From JBDSZL01 sp039925145 (lineage in GTDB: Bacteria; Acidobacteriota; Vicinamibacteria; Vicinamibacterales; SCN-69-37), in contig JBDSZL010000026.1 of NCBI GenBank assembly GCA_039925145.1, positions 1 to 27,903 of the forward strand: 27,903 bases of DNA, read 5' to 3'. Each line of letters opens with the position of its first letter. The stretch's first letter is position 1. The notes beneath the pieces are model-generated. The model searched no databases. It saw only the letters and a program-made list of their open reading frames with translations, and had not been told where the DNA came from. The position numbers were made by a program, and so were the translations under genes. This document shows, one piece after another, positions 22,155 through 27,903 of this stretch.

Positions 22155-22452
22155 CCGACTGGCGCGACATCGTCGCGGTGGCTGGTGGATCCGCACCCTC
22201 TCCCGCACTGCGCGCATACCGAAGAGTTGTCGCCGCCGGTAACGACGAACACCGTCAATGCGGCATCGGGGGGTGTTGCGATCCGGACGAGTCGGTGGTC
22301 CGGCGGCGCGGCTTCGGTCAGAAACAAGAACGCGCCGTCCCACCAATCAAGCCAGGATCTGCATCTGCCAGAGCTAGGTGGCTCTGGCCAACCTGCGCTC
22401 GACGACGGATGGAATCCGGCGATGGCGGGCTGCCGCCCAACAGACGTAAGAC
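22155..22452. other. Gap between convergent genes
   Basis: Apart from the hairpin at 22367-22388 I see no convincing gene. A minus-strand frame around 22200-22327 (TEAAPPDHRLVRIATPPDAA followed by LTVFVV) has a protein-like look but no start or known family; it could be a gene remnant. Confidence 0.3.
22367..22388. terminator. Hairpin between convergent genes, possible bidirectional terminator
   Basis: GCCAGAGC-TAGGTG-GCTCTGGC forms an eight-pair stem with a six-base loop. It lies between the 3' end of the membrane glycosyltransferase and the 3' end of the DUF6855 gene. There is no T-tract on either side, so intrinsic termination would be weak. Confidence 0.4.
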
Positions 22453-22860
22453 TTAGATCGCTCGCATGCGATTGTTCCGCGGGTTGTGCTCAACCTCGGC
22501 CAATCCCAATGCCTCCATGAGCGGCGGCACGTACATGCCGAACCGCCCGCGCAGGCCCTTCTTCCGGCCGTACCAGCCCCCAAGGGGGTTCGCCGGCGAT
22601 CGCCCCCACGCCTCGACAGTGCCAGACTTCGCCGGTTTCTGTTCGTCGGCAGAGCCGAGCTCCATCCAGTCGCCATGCGCCTCGAGCATGGCGTGAAGGT
22701 CTTTCAAGCATCGGTACTCGTAGTGCAGGATCGTCTTGCCCACGGTACACACCAGCATGTCCGTGCCGTCGATTGTGTCGCGGTGCATGGTGAACGCCGA
22801 TGTGAGCGGCGGGGTCTTGAGCACCCAGGGATCGGCGGCAGTACCTCTTGCTTTGGCCAT
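22453..22860 (-). CDS. DUF6855-type small protein
   Basis: A 135-residue protein: MAKARGTAADPWVLKTPPLT, FTMHRDTIDGTDMLVCTVGK, HYEYRCLKDLHAMLEAHGDW and MELGSADEQKP. Then come SGTVEAWGRSPANPLGGWYG, RFGMYVPPLMEALGLAEVEH and NPRNNRMRAI. The GTAxDPWxLxTPP start, the WxxLGxADEQKP and the GTVExWGRSPxNPxGGWYG blocks are those of proteins annotated DUF6855; relatives occur in many high-GC bacteria. No biochemical role is known to me. The ATG at 22860 matches the family start. It is transcribed convergently with the preceding operon and looks intact. Confidence 0.7.
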   Translation of the reverse strand: MAKARGTAADPWVLKTPPLTSAFTMHRDTIDGTDMLVCTVGKTILHYEYRCLKDLHAMLEAHGDWMELGSADEQKPAKSGTVEAWGRSPANPLGGWYGRKKGLRGRFGMYVPPLMEALGLAEVEHNPRNNRMRAI

Positions 22861-23160
22861 TCGCGCACTCCTGTGTTCGTCGCGTCCTCGTGACCTGTCA
22901 TGATCACGACTCGCGATCTCCACGCGTGTTCTCGATCGTAGTACGGGCCAAGTCCGATGTCGATCTCCGCACGCATCGCCGACGCGCCCGAGCCGAGGAT
23001 GGAGGACGCGTCGAGCCAACTCGGGCTAGAATCCCCACTCTTGGTCCTGGCTGTCAGCATGCATTCACGCCCCTGCGGCATCAGCACCGCCCGACGCTTC
23101 TGCGGAAGCACACAACAGAACCCACTTCCGATGTCCGAACTACTCCAAGGCTGGCCCAGA
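22861..23160. other. Divergent intergenic region
   Basis: Three hundred bases between the divergent DUF6855 and PP-loop genes. TAGAAT at 23027-23032 could be a -10 for the rightward gene. Plus-strand frames run through it but do not resemble proteins. No RNA gene or long repeat is visible. Confidence 0.3.
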
Positions 23161-23819
23161 TGAAAACCATGGTCTCGTGGTCGAGCGGAAAGGACAGCGC
23201 GTGGATGGTGCACGTTCTGCGGCAGCAGCCCGAATACGAGCTGGCCGGAATACTGACCACCGTCACCGAGCAGTATCAGCGCGTCGCAATGCACGCGGTG
23301 CGCGTGGAGCTGCTGCAGGCGCAGGCGGATGCGCTCGGCCTCCCGCTCTGGCAGATTCCGATTCCGTCACCGTGTCCCAACGCCAGCTACGAACAGGCCA
23401 TGGCCACGAACGTGCGACGCGCGGTCCACGAAGGCTTCACGCACATCGCGTTCGGCGATCTGTTTCTCGAAGACATCCGCCGCTATCGTGAAGAGCGCCT
23501 GGCCGGCAGCGGCCTGACGCCGATCTTCCCGCTCTTTGGCCTGGATACCACCGCCTTGGCGCGGACGATGATCGCCGGTGGGTTGCGTGCTCGCCTCACG
23601 TGCGTGAACCCGAAGGTCCTGGAGGCCCGCTTCGCCGGCCGCGAGTTTGACGACACGCTCCTCGGCGAATTGCCACCCTCGGTCGACCCGTGCGGCGAGC
23701 ACGGCGAGTTCCATTCGTTCGCATACGATGGCCCAATGTTTTCAAGACCGATCGACATCGCGCCCGGCGAAGTCGTGGAACGGGACGGCTTCGTGTTCGC
23801 GGACCTCGTCAAAGCCTAA
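23161..23819 (+). CDS. Diphthine-ammonia-ligase-like PP-loop ATPase
   Basis: A 219-residue protein of the adenine nucleotide alpha-hydrolase fold. The PP-loop is SWSSGKDSAW (residues 6-15). FTHIAFGDLFLEDIRRYREE, GLTPIFPLFGLDT and the C-terminal DPCGEHGEFHSFAYDGPMF are the conserved blocks of the diphthine-ammonia ligase family (Diphthami_syn_2). Bacteria lack diphthamide, so the real reaction is an unidentified ATP-dependent amidation or similar; bacterial members are widespread. The ATG at 23161 starts directly at the first strand. Monocistronic by layout. Confidence 0.85.
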
Positions 23820-23927
23820 GCTTCGTCGTCCGGGCGGGAGTTGCGCCGCTGCTATTTTTCGTTCGCTGTCGGGTACTGCGCCGCCGGATAGCTCGACGTT
23901 CTGCGCCAGTTAGGCCTCCCCGGCGGA

Positions 23928-23948
23928 GGGCTGCCTACGACGCAGCCC
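23928..23948. terminator. Hairpin after PP-loop gene
   Basis: GGGCTGC (23928-23934) and GCAGCCC (23942-23948) are perfect inverted copies around a seven-base loop. It lies in the 177-base gap between the PP-loop gene and the serine hydrolase. No T-run follows, so it is a weak or factor-dependent terminator at best. Confidence 0.4.
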
Positions 23949-23996
23949 CCAATCCGCGCCCCGGTCATTTTCGAGACTGTTCCAATCGGGTCTACC

Positions 23997-25217
23997 ATGG
24001 GCGTCGTGATGCCGCCAACCACGACGCACGCACGACTCCGCTTTGGGCAGGTCGCCCTCTTATGCAGCCTGTTGGTGATATTGGCCGGCGCCTCGCGGCA
24101 GTCGCTACCGACGACCGCGCAACTGGACGCGCGAGTACGCGCCGCGATGGCCGAGACTGGCGCGAATGGCCTGGCGATTGCCGTGATCGACGACGGTCGC
24201 GTGACGGCTGTGCGCAGCTACGGGCGCCGAAATGCAGCGGGCAATCCGCTCGAGACTGACACGGTGATGTACGGCGCGTCGTTGACGAAGACCGTCATGG
24301 CGTACACGGCCCTGACGCTCGTCGACCGAGGCACGCTCGAGTTGGACACGCCGCTCGCTGATTACCTCGACCGTCTTCTGATCGAGTACGGCGTTGGCGA
24401 CGCGCACCTGGCGAAGTATGGACCCTACCGGGATCTCGCCACCGACGACCGGTGGCAACGAATCACGGCGCGGATGGTGCTGACGCACTCCACCGGGTTC
24501 CGCAACTTCTGGTTCAACGAGCCCGATCAGAAACTGCGCATTCACTTCGACCCAGGATCGCGCTTCAGCTATTCGGGCGAAGGCTTCAGCCTGCTGCAGT
24601 TCGCGATTGAGCAGGGAAGTGCATCGAAGGGACTGGGCCTCGACGTGAAGGCGCTGACCGGCGCGATCTTCGCACGGCTCGGCATGTCGCGCACCAGCGT
24701 GCAGTGGCGTGCCGATTTCCGGCCAAACCTGGCGGACGGATGGAACGACAAGGGCGAGGTCGTCGAGCACGACGAACGCTCGAATGTCCGCATGGCCGGA
24801 TCGATGGACACGACGATCGATGACCTGTCGAAGTTTGCCGCCGCACTCGTGCGCGGCGATGGGTTGTCGGCCGCGTCACGGGCCGAACTGGTAAAATCCA
24901 GCCTGCCGATCACGACCGCACACCAGTTCCCGAACTTCGGTGCCGACCTGCCGCCCGCTCAGCGCCGCCCTGACCTGGCAGCGGGTCTGGGCGTCATCGT
25001 GTTCGACGGCCCGCAAGGACGAGGATTCTACAAAGGTGGCCACGACGGACAGACGGCCAACACGCTCGTGTGCATCGAGCGCGCAAGACGCTGCGTGCTC
25101 ATTCTCGCCAACGATGTGCGCGCCGAGGCGCGGTTTGCTGACCTCGTGACGTACGTGCTCGGCGAGACGGGAGTGCCGTTCGACTGGGAATACGGGGATC
25201 AAGCGGGTAAGTCGTGA
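23997..25217 (+). CDS. Beta-lactamase-family serine hydrolase, exported
   Basis: A 406-residue protein with an N-terminal signal-type hydrophobic segment (about 17-32, QVALLCSLLVILAGAS). The class C beta-lactamase/DD-peptidase-like fold is marked by ASLTKTVMAYTAL (S95-x-x-K98), SYSGEGF (Y192, in the place of the YxN tyrosine, followed by SG instead of SN) and a late KGGHDGQTANT for the HxG/KTG strand. Such proteins are esterases, peptidases or lactam hydrolases of the periplasm. ATG 23997 and ATG 24009 are both possible starts. The YSG variant is common among esterase-like members, so resistance is not implied. Confidence 0.8.
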   Translation: MGVVMPPTTTHARLRFGQVALLCSLLVILAGASRQSLPTTAQLDARVRAAMAETGANGLAIAVIDDGRVTAVRSYGRRNAAGNPLETDTVMYGASLTKTVMAYTALTLVDRGTLELDTPLADYLDRLLIEYGVGDAHLAKYGPYRDLATDDRWQRITARMVLTHSTGFRNFWFNEPDQKLRIHFDPGSRFSYSGEGFSLLQFAIEQGSASKGLGLDVKALTGAIFARLGMSRTSVQWRADFRPNLADGWNDKGEVVEHDERSNVRMAGSMDTTIDDLSKFAAALVRGDGLSAASRAELVKSSLPITTAHQFPNFGADLPPAQRRPDLAAGLGVIVFDGPQGRGFYKGGHDGQTANTLVCIERARRCVLILANDVRAEARFADLVTYVLGETGVPFDWEYGDQAGKS

Positions 25218-25231
25218 GCAGAGAAGCCGGC

Positions 25232-25244
25232 CGTTGGGCCAACG
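25232..25244. terminator. Short hairpin between convergent genes
   Basis: CGTTGG-G-CCAACG, a perfect short inverted repeat, sits in the 52-base gap between the 3' ends of the serine hydrolase and the ADOP permease. No T-tract, so termination strength is doubtful. Confidence 0.35.
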
Positions 25245-25269
25245 CTCGTTGCCCGGTTACGACACAACC

Positions 25270-27762
25270 TCATTCATCCCGCAAGGCCACGAGCGGATTG
25301 ATTCGGGACGCTCGACGGGCCGGCAGATAGCTGGCAAGAAGCGCCACGGCGATCAGCATCGCGGACACCGCGGCGTAGACGCGTGGGTCTGTCGGTTGAA
25401 CGTTGAAGAGCAGCGTCGTCAGTGAGCGGCTGAGGAGCGCCGCGCCAAGCAAGCCCAGCACGACGCCGACAGCGGCTTTCCACAACCCTTGCCGCAGGAT
25501 CAGCCCGATGATTTGTCCGCGCGAGGCGCCGATCGCGCTGCGCACGCCAATCTCACGCGTGCGTTGTGACACGTCATAGGCCAGCACGCCATAGATGCCG
25601 AGCGCCGACAGGAACAGCGCCAATCCGGCAAACACCGCGAGCAAGAGCATCACTGCGCGACGATTATCGAACGACGCGCGCACCGCCTCTGCCAGGTTGC
25701 GCGTGTCGAATAGGGGAAGGGCAGGATCGATTGCGTGCACGCGATCGCGTAGGGCCGACAGGACATCGTCGGCGGGCCGGTCAGTCCGCACGAAGAGCGT
25801 CAATCCCGCCGGCCGTCCCTGCAGGATCTGATAGCTGAACGGATTGCCGCTCTTCTCCTCCACACCGTTGTGCGGCACGTCCTTGACGACGCCGATAATC
25901 GAGGGCCAGTCCTCGGGCTTGGTCGGCCGGTCGCCAAACGTGAAATGCCCACCGACGGCTGACTGATTCGGGAAGAATTTCCGCGCGAAGCTCTGATCGA
26001 CAACGATCGCGGCATGTCCGGGCATGGCATCGACGTCTTGAAAGAAGCGGCCGTCCACGAGTTTCAGCCCGAGCGTCTTGAGGTAACCGGGAGTCACCAT
26101 GACCCGGAACGCGCCTGGCTGTGGAGAACCGGGCGGCAGGGTGTCGTTTTCGAGCGTGAACGCGTTGATTGGCAGGCCACCCTGGAACGGTGTGGAGAAT
26201 GACAGCGCCACGGACGTCGCACCGGGCACCTCGCGCATGGCCTCAATCAGACGCTGACGAATGGAGATTGCTGCCTCGTCGCTGGCACGATGCTGTCGCG
26301 TCAGTGCGATGCGCGCGGTGAGGACGTGAGTGGGATCGAGCCCGGTATCCACGCGCAAGGCCTGGGCGAAGCTCTGGATGAGCAGGCCCGCCCCGGTCAG
26401 GAGCATCAACGCGACGGCGACTTGTGCCATCACGAGGGCACCGCCCAACGCGCGCACGCCTCGGCTCGACGACAGGCTTCGAGAGCTCGACTGGAGCATC
26501 GCGGCCACATTCGTGCGGAGCGTATGCACCACAGGAATAAGACCGATGAAGAGCCCGAGCGCGAGAGAAAGCGCCATGGCGAATCCAAGCACGCGCCAGT
26601 CGAGCGACGCCGGCAGTGATTGCGGCAGCATTTTCGCCAGGTAGAAGTTCGTCGCCTTCAGCGCCCCCCACGCCACACCCAGCCCCAGCAGCGCCCCGAG
26701 CGAGGTCAACAGCAGGCTTTCCGTGAGGAAGTGGCGGGCAATCGTTGCGCGCCCGGCGCCAATTGCGGTTCGAAGGGCCATCTCCGACTGGCGAGCGTTA
26801 GAACGGACGAGTAGAAGATTCGCCACGTTGACGCAACCGATGAGCAGCACGAACGCGACACCGCCCTGCAGCATCAGCAATGTCGGCCTCACCGGCTCGA
26901 CGCGCTGCTCCTGGACGCCGCCGACGTTCATCGTCATCCCGGAGCGCTCCACGAAGGCCTTCAACGGAGCGGGACCTGCGTCGACGTAGCGCTTCTCGAG
27001 GCCCTTGGCTTCGGCGTCCGCCTGACTGGCCCTCACGCCCGGTTTGAGGCGGCCCAACAACTGCAGTCCCACACCGTAGCGGCCCTGCGGATTCTCTGCG
27101 GCCTGAGGCCAGGTCAGCGGGACGACGAACTTGATCCGCGCATCGAAGGCTTCGAGCACCCGTGGCGCTACACCAATGACCTTGTAGGGTTCGTCATCGA
27201 TTCGCACCTCCGTGCCGAGGACCTCTGGATTCTCGCCGTACTGCGTCTGCCAATAGGACTGCGTGAGCACGATGACTTTGTCGGCCCCCTCTTTATTCAG
27301 GTCTTTCGTGAAGAAGGTGCCGATGATCGGATGGATGCGCAGGATGTCGAACAGTTCGGCGGTCGCGCGTCCGCCGGGGATGCGCACAACAGAATCTGCG
27401 TTTCCGACGAGGCCGTAGAAGAACGTCCACAATCCAAGACTTTCGTAGGAGGTCGCGTTCTGCGAGTAGTCCTTGTAGAAAGGGACGTTGGCCGGCATAT
27501 GGTTCAGGCCAGCCTTCCGGGCCGACGTGTACAGCTCCACGATCCGTTCTGGTTCCTGATAGGGCAGAGGCTTCAGTATCAGCGCGTACACCGAAGAGAA
27601 GATGGCCGTTGTCGCGCCGATGCACAAGGCGAGCGTGACCAACGTCGTGGCGGTGATGCGCTTGGACTTCCACAGAATCCGCAGGGCATGACGGAAGTCC
27701 GTCAGGGAGCCTGTGAGGATGCCGGCCGACGTGCGTGCTGAGGGGGTGTGCCGTGACGTCAT
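25270..27762 (-). CDS. ADOP-type ABC permease (MacB/FtsX-like)
   Basis: An 830-residue permease with two MacB-type halves. Each half has a periplasmic core domain and FtsX-like membrane helices: TM1 at about 36-62 (TLVTLALCIGATTAIFSSVY) and helices after VNVANLLLVRSNARQSEMAL. A second half begins near ALGGALVMAQVAVALMLLTG and ends LASYLPARRASRINPLVALR. The duplicated layout and the ending match acidobacterial orphan permeases (ADOP), which lack a linked ATPase gene; none is present here. Relatives often carry an extra N-terminal soluble region; this one starts directly at the first half. The ATG at 27762 has no ribosome site, and an IS begins 17 bases upstream, so normal transcription is probably lost and the true start could lie beyond the IS. 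Confidence 0.88.
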   Translation of the reverse strand: MTSRHTPSARTSAGILTGSLTDFRHALRILWKSKRITATTLVTLALCIGATTAIFSSVYALILKPLPYQEPERIVELYTSARKAGLNHMPANVPFYKDYSQNATSYESLGLWTFFYGLVGNADSVVRIPGGRATAELFDILRIHPIIGTFFTKDLNKEGADKVIVLTQSYWQTQYGENPEVLGTEVRIDDEPYKVIGVAPRVLEAFDARIKFVVPLTWPQAAENPQGRYGVGLQLLGRLKPGVRASQADAEAKGLEKRYVDAGPAPLKAFVERSGMTMNVGGVQEQRVEPVRPTLLMLQGGVAFVLLIGCVNVANLLLVRSNARQSEMALRTAIGAGRATIARHFLTESLLLTSLGALLGLGVAWGALKATNFYLAKMLPQSLPASLDWRVLGFAMALSLALGLFIGLIPVVHTLRTNVAAMLQSSSRSLSSSRGVRALGGALVMAQVAVALMLLTGAGLLIQSFAQALRVDTGLDPTHVLTARIALTRQHRASDEAAISIRQRLIEAMREVPGATSVALSFSTPFQGGLPINAFTLENDTLPPGSPQPGAFRVMVTPGYLKTLGLKLVDGRFFQDVDAMPGHAAIVVDQSFARKFFPNQSAVGGHFTFGDRPTKPEDWPSIIGVVKDVPHNGVEEKSGNPFSYQILQGRPAGLTLFVRTDRPADDVLSALRDRVHAIDPALPLFDTRNLAEAVRASFDNRRAVMLLLAVFAGLALFLSALGIYGVLAYDVSQRTREIGVRSAIGASRGQIIGLILRQGLWKAAVGVVLGLLGAALLSRSLTTLLFNVQPTDPRVYAAVSAMLIAVALLASYLPARRASRINPLVALRDE

Positions 27763-27779
27763 GTGTGGGCTCGGGTCTA

Positions 27780-27903
27780 GAGCCTGTTATGAAGTTGCGC
27801 TTGTACTGGGCGCGGGAATTTGGCACAAGGAGGGATGCCCAAACGTGTGCCTCGTCCTCGTGCAACCGGCTATCCCAGTGATGTCAGCGATGAAGAGTGG
27901 GCG
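27780..27903 (+). mobile_element. IS5-family-like insertion sequence, right end of window (partial)
   Basis: Starts with GAGCCTGTTATG after a TA (27778-27779) and leads through a leader with AAGGAGGG to a transposase ATG at 27835. A 37-base stretch ending at that ATG (27801-27837) is identical to 103-67 of the left copy, while the first 23 codons differ strongly. The element points out of the window. It was inserted just upstream of the ADOP permease. Confidence 0.78.
27835..27903 (+). CDS. IS5-family-like transposase, N-terminal 23 codons only
   Basis: Encodes MPKRVPRPRATGYPSDVSDE followed by EWA, the same N-terminal pattern as the copy at the left edge with five residue changes besides the shared core. 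It runs off the window, so no catalytic residue is visible. The AAGGAGGG ribosome site is well placed. Confidence 0.78.
   Translation, partial: MPKRVPRPRATGYPSDVSDEEWA

Noticed and set aside
1..27903. A 27.6-kb composite transposon bounded by the two IS copies
   Set aside because: The copies differ at 21 of 69 coding bases and the content includes ordinary chromosomal-type genes at the right; no shared target duplication for a composite unit can be shown.
1..27903. CRISPR array
   Set aside because: No series of regularly spaced direct repeats is visible anywhere, and no cas gene.

Overview
The window is GC-rich bacterial DNA, most likely from an Acidobacteriota chromosome (Vicinamibacteria-like is my guess). 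The best clue is the 830-residue MacB/FtsX-type permease at 25270-27762 (-). It has the layout of the ADOP family of orphan ABC permeases, which is expanded in Acidobacteriota. Both ends of the window lie inside outward-facing copies of the same type of IS5-like insertion sequence, each cut after transposase codon 23, so everything between sits between two IS copies.

The left two thirds (about 130-16700) is an accessory region rich in conflict genes and gene debris. In order it holds: a DUF2971 fragment abutting a DUF2442 gene; an AbiEi-AbiEii type IV toxin-antitoxin (TA) pair; a decayed coiled-coil gene; a HigB toxin with a HigA antitoxin fused to an ImmA/IrrE-type zinc peptidase domain; a primase-helicase-nuclease gene of the TOTE conflict-system type, broken by an active-site deletion, a 5' replacement and an IS630 insertion; a DUF6155-like gene; a decayed PIN toxin with its small partner; a tRNA 3' remnant; a 5'-truncated AbiEii; a conserved hypothetical gene; an RHH-PIN pair with a perfect operator; and a metallophosphoesterase that lost its 3' end. 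Then comes an intact, tightly coupled two-gene unit on the minus strand: a TPR-SNF2 helicase followed by a cysteine-rich zinc-binding protein. The region closes with an antitoxin whose PIN partner is cut after about 20 codons and joined tail to tail to the front of a membrane-protein gene.

The right third (about 17300-27760) looks more like ordinary chromosome. It holds an AsmA-like membrane-anchored protein, a broken family-2 glycosyltransferase, a radical SAM enzyme closely spaced with a PMT/GT39-like membrane glycosyltransferase, a DUF6855 protein, a diphthine-ammonia-ligase-like PP-loop ATPase, a beta-lactamase-fold serine hydrolase, and the ADOP permease. The right IS copy sits 17 bp upstream of the permease start and has probably cut it off from its promoter.

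No single proven new system emerges. The most promising candidates are the SNF2/zinc-finger pair (12670-16180), the HigB/HigA-ImmA module with its spaced operator half-sites, and the AbiEi protein carrying a D...ExK nuclease-like N-terminus. A recurring pattern of truncated genes joined at their 3' ends suggests an integration and deletion hotspot. Function calls rest on motif recognition from the sequence alone; no database search was run.
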